NCBI RefSeq assembly: GCF_047495875.1
Contig: NC_092497.1
Span: forward strand, 64,007,492-64,071,491
Source of the DNA: Pithys albifrons albifrons
Lineage: Eukaryota > Chordata > Aves > Passeriformes > Thamnophilidae
DNA length: 64,000 nt
Direction of reading: 5' to 3'
The stretch's first letter is position 1, and each line of letters begins with the position of its first letter. The notes under the pieces are model-generated. The model was given only the letters and a program-made list of their open reading frames with translations, was not told the origin of the DNA and made no database searches. Position numbers and translations under genes: made by a program. Shown here piece by piece: positions 10,565 to 21,932 of the stretch.

Positions 10565-11210
10565 AGGGTAGAACTGCAGTGACACTGAGTCTGGACAGCA
10601 GCTCTAGAGCCCAGTCCCACTCCTGCCCATAGCATGTTAGCCACAGCAGGTTGCTCTGGGCTGTGTTCATGTTGGATTGAAATTGTTTCTAAGGATGGAG
10701 ACTCCACAGCCTCCCTGGACAGTCTGTTTCAGTGTTTGACAAGCTGCACAAGAAAAAAGATTCTTTGGTTTGAATGGATTTTCCTGTATTTCAGTGTGTG
10801 CCTGTTGCCTGAGTTCCTGTCCTGGACACTGCTATAAGATCAATCTTCTTTGCTCCCACTGTCTTTACTCGCACTATCCCACAGTGGTAAGATAGCCTGA
10901 GTCTTCTTTTCTCCAGGTTGGACAGCCCTAGTTCTCTCACCAGTGCCTTAATAATTTTCAAGACACCTTTTCTGGACTCTCTCCAGTGTGTTCTTTTGCA
11001 CAGGTGAATCCAGCACTGGACACAGTACTCCAGTTGTGCCTCATGGGAGCTGAGTAGAGAGGAAGGACAATATCCCTCCATGAACTGATAATGCTCTGCT
11101 GAATGCAGACCAGGATGCTCTTGGACATACTTGCCAAACAGCATAGTGCTGTTTTCTGGTCGACTCAGCATCCACAAGGGCCACATTGACTCAGGAAGGA
11201 CTTGCATTGT
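10565..11210 (-). mobile_element. CR1 LINE fragment, decayed, minus strand
   Basis: On the minus strand the translation near 10791-11207 keeps CR1 reverse-transcriptase words such as LEYCVQCWIHLCK, VRELGLSNLEKRRLRLSY and GLHSAEHY in a degraded setting. On the plus strand, 10695-10745 carries the family sequence around GGAGACTCCACAGCCTCCCTGG. Compared with the copy at 5718 it is more diverged and is an older insertion. No clear octamer tail is visible at the left end. Confidence 0.85.
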
Positions 11211-11215
11211 ACAGT

Positions 11216-12118
11216 GTTTCTATCATGTGCTCGGGAATTAGATAAAGTCTCTGTTTAAATTGTCACATACTAGATTCATGATGGAGGAAGAGCAACAAGA
11301 AACTAGTCCCCATGACTTTCAGTTGAGGTACAAAAAGAAAATTAAAAGAAGAATAGTTTTGAAATTCTTAAAGCATAACACCAACCATACTGCACACCTG
11401 AAAGATTATGGTGATGATTAAACTTCATCTCAGGCTCAAGATGAAGTTGTGAAGAGCAGAACTAAAAAACTTTATGTTAGGAAGGGCTGAGTTCCCTCAG
11501 CTTCAAACTTAATGCCCACCTCATTTGTTATTGTGCCTTCCCATATTACTCTTTTGTAAATAGACTGAGAAGATAGGAGTTATAGTTTAAAGTTATTTCC
11601 ATTCTTACTCTGGCAGACTGGTCTAGGATTTGAGTTCACCAGCAGAGCACTTCATATTGAATTGCTTTGCCATTATTCTGCCTCCAGGATGTGCATGGAG
11701 GGAGCTAATACCTCGGTCACTTTGAGAACTGTGTGTCTCTGTATGGTAGAAAGATACAGAAAAAAGCAAGATCAAAAATGACAAGGACTTGCCCTAGTGG
11801 TTGGTAGGTGAGCTCTGCCTAACTTCCACCTTCTCCTTGCTGGCCTTTGAGAAGCTGTGGAAGGGCAGCAGGGACCTGTTTGAGGTCCAGCACCTGCACA
11901 CTTTCCACAGTGCTTACCCCAGATGGGCAGAAAGAGCACAGCCACAAGCTGAGTGCCAGTCTGGCTGCAGTGGGATAGCCAGCTGCTGTCACAGCTGCTG
12001 GGTGGGTGACAATCACTTTTGGAGCACATTGATGGAGATTTATCAGTCAGAAATCTTTAGTTTTTCCAGACAGTGGAGTATCCCCTGCTGCAAATCTGCT
12101 TGCCTACAAAGCTGCTGG
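11216..12118. other. Intergenic sequence, nothing recognised
   Basis: Moderately GC-rich toward 11800-12010. Overlapping short open frames on both strands there have no recognisable domain. It ends at the target duplication of the next LTR. Confidence 0.45.
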
Positions 12119-12123
12119 GTCCT

Positions 12124-12867
12124 TGTGCTGGTTTAAATGTAAAATGGCAGGAGAAAAAAAACCCAACACAAAAGAGATCACAAGTCAGAGCCACAATTTA
12201 ATAACATTATCACAACAAATGCAATGGCACAAAGAGAAATTGGTCTCAACCCACAAAACCCAGAAGTACAACCCAGCACTCTGGAGCATGAACACAATGG
12301 TGCTTGTTAGCCCCTGTGCTGAGACCCACGTGGTTCGCTCAAGTCCAAAGCAAAAGGAAGAGAAAAAACCTGCTGGTGCAGATGATCGCAGTCTGGTGAA
12401 GAGTGGTGGTCTCATTCTGGTCAAGAGGGGTGCCCTCCTCCTGTCAAGGTTCTGATCCTTCCCTGGATCTGATGAGTGGTTCCCGAGGTCTTCAAACCCC
12501 AAGATTATGTACCCTCAGGTCCAGGTGGGAGCACCCAGTACCTCCCCCAGGACAGGGAGTTACACAATGGGTGATCTGACTGTGAGTCACGGGGTATTTT
12601 GGAATCATTGACGGCCCATTAGCAGACACCCCCCCCCAGCTGGGTGTGAAGGTGCTAATGACTCCCTGGAGGGGAGTTACCACAGCTCCTATCTCACAGA
12701 TGTCTTTGACACCCAGCTCACAACCCAAGGAGTTGTGTGTGCCCTAGGCAGCTGCTGCAAATGGTCCATTGTTAACAGTTCATGGGAAATGAATAGAGGG
12801 TGTAGGATACATAGTTTTGGTCACCCCCACATAGTCATAAATTGGTCCTACCTGCTGAACTAGGACA
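12124..12867 (-). mobile_element. Solo LTR, family A copy 1 (744 bp)
   Basis: On the minus strand it begins TGTCCTAGTTCAGCAGG and ends TTTAAACCAGCACA. A perfect 5-bp target duplication GTCCT flanks it (12119-12123 and 12868-12872). It aligns along its length with the copies at 32596-33223 and 38898-39678. Landmarks include a TACATAAT box on the minus strand (12504-12511 on the plus strand) about where a promoter would sit, an ATTAAA polyadenylation-type word on the minus strand (12197-12202), and the GGGCCATTAGCAG-like upstream words. No internal retroviral genes adjoin it. Confidence 0.9.
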
Positions 12868-12872
12868 GTCCT

Positions 12873-15800
12873 GCATGAGCAATTCCAGACTAACGGCCTG
12901 TGGATGTAGGAGTAAGGGGCATGCTCTGCTGGGTGTGGAGGCTTTAGGCAGAGGCTCTGCAATGCAAAGAAGTAAGAGGAAACACTTTTAGGGATGAAAT
13001 GCTTTCCTCCAGTCCATTAAATTTTTTTCTCAGAATTACAGGAGAGTGGCTCAGGGATTTTGAAATAAAAACAACTGAGAGCAAACCCATAGGGCGGTGA
13101 GCATTATTTGTAATAACTTCACCTCAAATTAGTGACGGTGTAGCTAACCATAAAGAGTTTTGAGTCTAGCAGAGGAGGATGTGAGGAGAAGGTTATGCTG
13201 AGTGCATGATCTTCTGTAATTTATGACAGCCAGTAATAAGTCCAGGCTTACATAAGGGAAAGCATACGCATGTTGACAATCGGGTCCCTGTAGCAGTGTC
13301 TTGATTCAGCTTCTGGTGTTACTCCTGCACAGTGTGCTCAGAGTTGTCTTGTTTGTGGGAGCAAGACAGGAAGGGGCAGAGGGAATCTCTGCAGTGCAGC
13401 AATAAAAGAAAACCAATCTTTGTGCACTGCCACTTCTTACTGTTCGCTACACAACAGCTCACACTTCAGCACCAAAGCACATGGCTGATATGACTTAATA
13501 CCATTCCAACAGACACATGAGGAGTGGAAGATTGGCATGCATTTTCTTAGCTGACTTTTCTTTAGTTTTGGCTTGGTACTCACTTTGACACCCACAAATA
13601 CAAATCAAGCCCTTCTGCGAGAGACACATTGGTTGAAGCCAGGATCCCAACAGAAAGTTGTCTTTGAGTTGGATTTTCTGTAAGCTAACTCATAAAAGTA
13701 GGGCTCCTCCTACCACTCTTTCTCTGGGCATGGAGACATCTGTATGTTTTGTCTTCTTTATACAGCATACTCTATCTGTGATACTTGTTGAATTCGCTGT
13801 CCTTGAGAATGCTGCTGTCTGCAAATGAATTGAAATAGTTTTCAGAGTGAAGTAAAGTAGCTTCCAAATGTTTGGGGAATCTGGGTTAAACCCACATTTG
13901 TTCTCATGTACTTTGTCTGTCATACTCTTCCATGCAGTTAATCTTATGTACCTTCCTGAGCTCCTTGCCTTCCTGTCACAAGTGATATCCCCTTCTGTTT
14001 AGGACACACCAATTACTCCTCCAGGATAAGTGCTTAGCTCCTTGCTCCTTGACAAGAAGCAGCAGTTGAGTATCTGCACTACTTGTTGTTCTTAAGATTG
14101 GGCTGTTGTGCTGCAAAACAGCCTACCACAGAGTGACTTGTAGAGGCTTTCTACAAAACAACCAGATTGGCACACTTGTGTGGAAGCTGCAAAACAAGCA
14201 AGGAATAATAAAGAGCTGGGAAATGCCACATGTAGATGAGGATAATCCATTCATTAGGTTCTGAACATAGAGTCTCACCAGAGAGTATCATAAATCCCTG
14301 AATGCTGGATTTTTCATTTGGGCATATGAAGAAACTGAAAAATGTGTAAAATGAAAATCACGTGTACTCCAAAGCAGCTCCATAGCACTGGAAGCTGGTA
14401 ACATCTGAAAGTGAGTAGGTAAAACTGACACATAAAGATGTGCTCTGAGCCAATTTACAGCAAAGGGTAAAGATCATACTGCATCTGAGTCAAAACAACG
14501 TAGGCACTACTCTCTAGTGACTGTACATCCAAAGAGTCTCTTGTGTACTGATTATATCAGAAAATGTATGGAAAATGTCACAACTGTGAATTTTGCTATG
14601 ACATGTTATTTCAAAAAAGATCATGAGAGTAGCGTAAAATATAGGGCTCAGTCTTTCAACCTGCCATCATTACTGTCCTAATTTCCATTGCTGTTGAAGA
14701 TGAAGCAGAGATGCTTATCACCACACAGTCACTTGTTAGAAGACACAAGTATACTGAAAGAATGAGGGTTTCCAGCAGAAACATTTGCCATGTTTTCTAA
14801 AACACTGTGTTTTCTGGTACTTGTTTAGAGTTAATGGCTGAGCCCAGAAGGCAGACCTTCAAAATGGTGCATTATGCAGTTGCACACTTGTGCATGTTTA
14901 AATGGAAGTGGTTATCTTCAAACTGTTGTGAACAGGCTCCCCAGAGAACTCTCAGGCATGCAATGTGACTGTTGAGGATAGCGCTTTTGCAGGATCCGTG
15001 TGCGTCCTTCCAAGCACAGCATATTCTGTGATTGGTTTGCTCAAGAGCTTCCAAATGTGGCCTAACACTTCAAAGAAAAAAAACCAAAAGACTCAGTTCC
15101 ATGTCTGAGGTTCTGTCATGCAGCTGATCTTATTAATTCCTTTGTACAGTTATTTTGAATCATTCTCTCTTTGCTGTTGTTTTCTATAGATGGAATTCCT
15201 TTTTGTGTTAAGTAAATGCACTACAGTGTTTGGGAGATGAGGCAAAAAACTGAGGTACGTGTAGAAACTTGGACTTGAACTTCAGGGAAAATGAAGGTCA
15301 TCTGCAGTGTCATCCACTATACATCTTGCTGCTAAACAAGGCTGTGAAAAGAAGATATAGTGAATATTGGGACTGATGTTTGGACTGAAGAAGGCCAGAA
15401 AACTGATTCAGCAAATCCAGGTGGTGGTACCTGCATGTAAAAGAGAGTCAGCTAACTTCATCCAAACCATCTTTAGAGCACATTGATGTTGGAAATATCC
15501 TTCTGCTTGTTAAATTCTTCTGGATTTTAAATGGCTGAACAAAATGTGTCATTGGTGTGGAAAGTATCATAATTTCCAGCACTGTTTGACTTCTCCTTGC
15601 TTTGGCAGGGAGACTGGAAAAGGGCTAAAGCCCCCAGTATCTGGATCAGTCTACAGGAGTCTGAAGTGACCTGAGCACTTAATTTAGTTCCCACCAAAGC
15701 TGCTGCTGAAACTTCTCTCTCCAATCCTCACCTGCAAGGTGAGAGACAAGCACTCCACAAAGGTGAACAAGATAAGATAGGGTAATGTTCTAATGTCAGG

Positions 15801-18800
15801 ACCCGTGGTGCCATGAAAACTTTTTCAAAGGCCTAGTTAACAATAAACTGGCCTCTGGGTGTGTAGAGGAAATGATGAATCTAGCAATGCAGCTGCTGTG
15901 TCAGAGTGTCTGCTTGCCAGGCTAGCAGCCTGATATGCCACTTCTTCCTACTGGGAAAAAGTACATACAGAGTAATAAATTCTTAAAAATGGGAATTCTC
16001 ACTTTGATCTATATAGATAACTGTATTAACAAAATGGTGCAAAGTCATCCCCTTTCACCCAACACATATACAGTTTTCCAGAGCACTGATAATCTTCCTA
16101 ATCAGAGGCAGCACCATATGTTTGTCCTGCCGAACAGCCAAAACCTCCCTGTGGGACGTGTTTTGGGAAAGCTGTTTCACTTTTTTGGTCTCTTCTCTAC
16201 AACCTCCTATTGAGGGTAGAAGACACCTTGCTAAGACTGGCGGATTCAGTGATAAACAGTGTGTATCGATACTTTCTTGTTCCGATAACTCAAAGTACTT
16301 TGTAAGGACATTAGCAAGTCCCATCCTAGGAGGAGGTTCTCCAGCAGACTGGGGGGAGAGCAGAGCCTTTTGATTGTCCTGATTTTGGGTGGCTCGTGGT
16401 GGCAGCAGGGTGAAGCAGGCTGCAGTAGTGTCCAGAGAAGATCACTCAACCTAAGCTGTCTTTAAGTGGCTGTGACGAATGCCTCACCAGAGGCTTCAGA
16501 GGGGTGTGGAGGTTGCTTTTGTGTTCTGCCCAGCATCACACTTGAAAGCAGAGCCACATCCAGACACCCAATACAGACATTTCAACTCTCTTCTCTTACT
16601 GCTAGCCCATACTATCTGTGGTAAAGTAACTTTAACAAAATATAATAAAAACAAGCTTCCACATGCTGTAATCACTAGAGATATCCCCTCTCAAAAGGGG
16701 CATGTACATGAAGAGAGTGAAGAACAAGCCAGGGATCAGAAAAGAGCCATGTAAAATCACTTTAGCATGTGGCTGCTTACACCAACATCCCAAACATTTA
16801 TTACATGGTGCTTGGTACTGTAGTTTGGTCTTCAAATGCTTTGGAGAGTTAACAGGGGGACAATCAGGCCTGGCTTGGAGCTGACTGAAACATGCTGCAA
16901 AATGTGCAGTAGTGAAATTTCTTCAGGACTCACCTTAAAAGCAGCAAGCTGAATGGTGAACTCTCAATGAACTTTGACTGAAGTGTTTACTTTAGTGAAA
17001 TCAAGTGACTGTAATAATAATAATGATAATCATCATCTTTGCTGTTGCAATATAATTGCAACAAAAGTTAGCTAGATACTCTCAAAGCCCCTTGGAAGAA
17101 CTTCCTTATAATTTACACCCCCATAGATGAAATACAGATCCTGATACACTGGTACCATACATCTGTTCTCCTGACTTTTTAACCATAGAGTGTTAGTTTA
17201 TTGCTGAGCTTAAGGATAAAAGAAGCAAGAAATGAAAGTAAAAAAAAATTTCCTCTCTACTAAGTATATTCAGATGTCAGCTTCCAAAAGCCCTATACAG
17301 TGTCTCATTCCCAGATTATTTTACCTTTCTGTTTATGAGGCAATGTTGTTGTCAAATGGCTTTAATCACAAAAGGACTGGATTTTAGAATGGGGGAAAGT
17401 TATTTGCGGATTTTATCAATAAAGTAAATTAAAATTAGTTGCAGTGTATTAATATGTCATAACTTCCAAGAGGACAGATTTGTGAAATAACTGTTATTGA
17501 GTCTACCATCAGTCCTTGCTTGGATGAAAGTGTTCAGGAATATCATGGTTGGAACTGTGAATCCCAATAGTGATTCATGCTACACATGAACATACATCTA
17601 CTCCAAAGACATACTGTATTGTAAGTTGTTGTCTAGAAGGAAATGCAGTGGACCACAGGACAGTGTTTTGAGTTTGTGTCATCTTCCAGAGTGAAAGAGA
17701 ATAAACTTCCCAAGACCTCCCAAGAAAACAATTTACATGTGTTCATATATGGCATTTACCTCTACCCATGACAGATACCACACAAGAGAACTCAATTGGG
17801 TATTTATAGCTTGTTGGACAACTTTTAGTTGAAAATGATGGTGTTAACTTGCCTTAATTTGGCTTAGTTTAGCCTAAAAAGCATATCCAAGCTAGATTTT
17901 GGCTAGATTTAACCTCCTTCTACCAGTTTCAGAGACAGTCATGACTTTAATGATATTTGTATTTTTGCAACACCTTGCAGTTGCCTCTGATTCTACAGGC
18001 AGTCTGGGACAATGCCATTTGGCTGCTTTTATGGAGAAGTTGAGCATCTCACCAGAAGGGTTATGGTCTCACAGAAGGCTTAGTGTGAGAACAGGGAAGG
18101 CATTTAGATGCTTAAGTCTGAAACTAAATTTAAAAAAAGGAAATATTTTTGTGGGCTCCTTTTTACTATATGGAGCATCTTCTTTCTGCTCTCCTTTCCC
18201 TACTCACTTTCCTGAATGTCTTTACTCCTAGACTACAGGAATTGCTGTAGCTGCTGTAAGTCATCTGACACAAACACAGGACAATGTCCCTTTCCAACCA
18301 CACTCCTCAGGTTTTATTTGTAATTTAGAACAAAGATCATGGGGAAAAAATTTTGTGCCAGTAAACATTTATGTCAGGATACAGGCCAACAAATTCTACC
18401 TTATGCTTTGCTTTTCCATCTGTTCCTCTGGAAGCCACTTTCCTTCCTATAGCTTCCTACATTTCTTAGAAGAGTCTGACAAGACAAATCCCTCTTCTTA
18501 GCTCCCCTTTGGACAGCTATAGTGGCCTTATCAGAGAAGGATAGACTCTGAGAGCTTTCTTTATTACAGAGCTACATTCAGAAATAGGTCAGTTGCTCAA
18601 AACATGATAACAACCAAAGTATAGAAAGGGGACTAGAGAGTGCTAAACTGTTTTTTTTTTTTCCCACAAGTAACTCCTAAGGGCTCTGGAGGGAGGCTGT
18701 GCAACCAGTGGCCTCCTGGGAGAAAAACTGAGAGATGTTTAAGAAAGCTGTATGCACCCATACTTTAGGTAGGTACTAAGGGTTCCATCATTCTTCCCTG

Positions 18801-19734
18801 TGTGAGCAGGCCAGCAGTAAGAGAGTAGCAAATAATTTCTCTAAAAAGATTAGAGAGTCACAAATGAAATGTCTGTGGCAGGAATTTAACTTTTTGATGC
18901 CTGCTAGCACAAGTAACAGGCTGTTATTGATTTCTCTGTGGTATATGCAAACTGTGCTTTAAGGGTGCCACAGCACATGACCAAATAGCCACAGGGAGAG
19001 AAAGTTAAACAGGTCTGAAGTGCAGCAGCAAATCTTTAAGATAAACTGAAGAAAAAACATAGCTAAGAGAGCACCCCTCCTGTTCCCAACCCAGAGTCTC
19101 TTCTGCACATTGTAAGAGACTATCTAAGACTGATGCTTCCCACTCCTCCCTGAAATATTCACCGGTCACTTGTTAAGAGTACACGGCTTACAAGGTCCTT
19201 CTGCCTGAATCAAAAAATGTGGTGGTAGTGATCACCAGCAAACAAGGCAAAGGAACAGACACATAAGTTGTAATCATTTGGATTTGTAGTTGGCACCTGT
19301 GGATGTGGCTCTGACAGTTAATGAATCACAGCAGAACGGATGAGCTTCTTACTCTTACTAGGTTCTGTAGACAGACAGCACCAGAGCAGGATCTGTCCCT
19401 CAGGTGTTCCCCGTATTCATAGTGTTCACATTGCCTTGGGTGACAGAGCAGGGAACTTGAGTAGCCAGGGGTGGGATATGCACAGCTGATCTTTTAAGTA
19501 ACCTTCAAACTGTTCTGTACAACGCAAGGCTAATGCTGCTGGTCAGTGAGGGTGAGGAAAGAGAACAGCCATCTTCCTAAGAGCTGTCTTTCCTGAACAG
19601 CTTTGATATGCTTCATACAGTGCTTGAGTAATTGTTATGACAATGACAAGGAGTTTCTTGCTGCTGATCAGGCTTTCACTAAGTCAGTATGTGGTTGAGG
19701 CACCACATATTCCCTTTATTGTCACTATGTTAAA
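12873..19734. other. Gene-poor intergenic region
   Basis: About 6.9 kb of mostly AT-rich, apparently unique DNA with no long frame and no repeat I can name. A perfect 8-bp-arm palindrome, GTTGCAAT-ATA-ATTGCAAC, occurs at 17044-17062 next to a short TAA/TGA-type simple repeat; it resembles a C/EBP-type site. Longest frames are about 110 codons (17899-18231) and unsupported. Confidence 0.5.
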
Positions 19735-20400
19735 ATATGTCCCCCTGCTGGTCCCGCAGCCCTGCCTTACTCAGCTCTGTCCACCCTCAAGGCTAGTAGC
19801 TCGCCTCCTGCTCTGACCTCTCCAGCATAGGATCATACCCTCACCCTACTGGCTTCCAGCTCTCTTTGGGCACATTTTTGTCACAACCACATGTTTCACG
19901 CATCAACTTTCTTCATCATAGAAATCTTAAAACCAATCTCTGATGGGAGTTCCTGGTGCAAGGGCTTCCATGCTGTGGCAAAAGATGCTTCTCTACATCC
20001 ACCTCTATACTGTCTATAGGCTGCTTGACTAATACTCTCCCTAGCCAATCTCTGTGACATTTGCTCTTGACATCCTTTAGACACAAATAGTTGTTGAAGT
20101 CTGAGATTGTGGTTGGACCTAGCCAATCAGTTCCATCAGCAGTTAAGAAAGTAAGGGGGTCCACTCTGAAATTCATGACTCAGTGGGAAGGTCTCTGTTA
20201 CCTTTTTGTGTCTCTGGCCTCTGTGTAAATCATTGTAAATTGATTCTAATTCAATGTACTTTTGTATGTGTCATTCATGTAGTGAGAGAGTGGACCTTGC
20301 CATCACATTTTGTTAAGTTACATTTTTATAAATTCATGATAAAAGTATTTTTGCTATTACCTCTGGGTACTCTCTGACAGTTAATCTTTAAGTGACCTAA
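19735..20400 (+). mobile_element. Possible degraded LTR-like element
   Basis: The right part (about 20220-20385) has the look of an LTR R-U5 segment: AT-rich, with TTTTTATAAATTCATGATAAAAG, then CTGGGTACTCTCTGACAG. The left part is GC-richer (19740-19860). I cannot define TG...CA ends or a target duplication, so both the boundaries and the assignment are tentative. Confidence 0.25.
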
Positions 20401-21561
20401 CCTACCCAATTGTGACAGTATTGGAAATATATTTAGTCACTCAAAGGCTTCTTCTATCTCAGCCCAGTAAGTTGTGCTCAGATGAGCCTTAAGCCCTCTA
20501 AAAGACCTATCTTATTCCCTGACATATACTTTCTTCTGTTTGTTAGTATTTGTGTCATTCAAGTTTGATATTGTGTGTTTTTTATAACTAAGACTGTAGA
20601 ACTTGAGTTCATTATATCATCGTCCTCCTCTGAGCTTTCCATGCCAGGTGTGAGTGATTCTCCTACACATCACAAATAACCTGACTTCAGCAAATAGAGT
20701 CCTTCCATGTAGATAAGCATGGGGTCATGGGAACACATGGAGGTATGATTTGCAGACTGGCAGTGCTATCTGTGCATCTGTTTCTTGTGTTCTTGCCTAG
20801 TGAATTTGCCCTTACCCTTTAGAGCTGCCATTGTGAACCAGCAGATCACACTCAGGAGGGACTGGTCTGTGTGAACACTACAGATACATTCCCTGCCGGA
20901 TGGTATTCACACAACTGTTTAAAAGTCATGTTTTATGCAGGGCCACAGTTATTATATGTGTAAGGCCAGCTTTCAGCCCACAGCCTCTTCTCTACAGTGG
21001 CATTTTCTCATGGCGATTAATACCACGATCAGCTTTGCTTACTGCTATAATAAATCTCAAATTTGTGAACAGACAGTCTGCTTCCCTCTGCTGATAAGTG
21101 AGAACTGAAAACATAGCCATCTGATTCTTATGATGATTTTTGGTCAAGTCTTAAAATGTTTTCTGCTATTGCCATCCAATATAACTGTATTGTGAATAAT
21201 AATGCCATGATGCTTAAAGACATATAGATTTGAAAGACAATAACTAATCAACTGCAAAAAAAGTCATCCTTTATTCTGCATAAATACAAACACTGAAAAA
21301 ATTTATGAATTGGCTTTCAAACATATATAGTTTGTTTAGATGATGAACCACCCTCAGAAGCATTGCTTTCTCTGCATTCACTCAGTTTGTGAATTCATAA
21401 AACAACAAATCGTTAATTCACAGTAACCATGGAGAGGAGTGATTTTCTCTCTTACATTCCTTTTGAAGACGTCATCCAATTTTAATTTTTTTTCCATTTA
21501 GCAAGTTCATGTGTTCTCAGTTTTACGGTAAGCATGAATTAGAATTGACTCCTTATCACCT
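20401..21561. other. Intergenic sequence, nothing recognised
   Basis: AT-rich, with no repeat family, exon or RNA gene that I can identify. Confidence 0.45.
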
Positions 21562-21794
21562 GCGCAGTCAAATCACAGAATCGGGTTCATTTTCGGACAG
21601 ATGCTCGGTGTTTGGGATGGATGTGACCCGTATGCAGCGCAGCTGTCGGACTTTCTGCTCGTTGCTGCCCTTCTCCGCTGGCTGCAGAGCGGTATTGCCG
21701 GCATTCCTGCTCCGACTCTCTGCTAACGCCTTCCTGAAGCATCCGTCAGCAGCCTGCCGCATTCCTATTTCTCCCAGTGCCCACTAGATGACGC
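21562..21794. promoter_or_regulatory. CpG-rich patch, possible small CpG island
   Basis: Sixteen CpG dinucleotides occur in about 233 bp, in a setting where CpG is otherwise very rare, and GC content rises to roughly 55 percent. Retained CpGs in bird DNA often mark unmethylated promoters or enhancers. A 92-codon frame on the plus strand (21509-21787) spans it but has no domain I know. Alternatives are a young unrecognised repeat or chance. No TATA box or clear initiator settles the direction. Confidence 0.4.
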
Positions 21795-21866
21795 CTCTGA
21801 TTTTAACAGGAGTTTGTAACCATGAAGTGGAAGATTTCAGTTTCACTCTTTATTTTCCCCATTCTC

Positions 21867-21871
21867 TGTGT

Positions 21872-21918
<47 letters not shown>

Positions 21919-21932
21919 CGCGCGCGTGTGTG
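21867..21932. repeat. (TG)n(CG)n(TG)n simple repeat, Z-DNA-prone
   Basis: A TG-rich start is followed by 56 bp of perfect purine/pyrimidine alternation (21877-21932): TG units, then eight CG units at 21911-21926, then TG units. Alternating CG within TG is the classical Z-DNA-forming sequence. It lies about 75 bp downstream of the CpG-rich patch. Confidence 0.97.

Noticed and set aside
10791..11207. 138-codon minus-strand frame that could be taken for a gene
   Set aside because: It contains CR1 reverse-transcriptase words and lies inside a decayed CR1 copy.
17044..17062. Palindrome GTTGCAAT-ATA-ATTGCAAC as an operator
   Set aside because: An 8-bp-arm palindrome is common in AT-rich DNA. It resembles a C/EBP-type site but nothing around it indicates a promoter.
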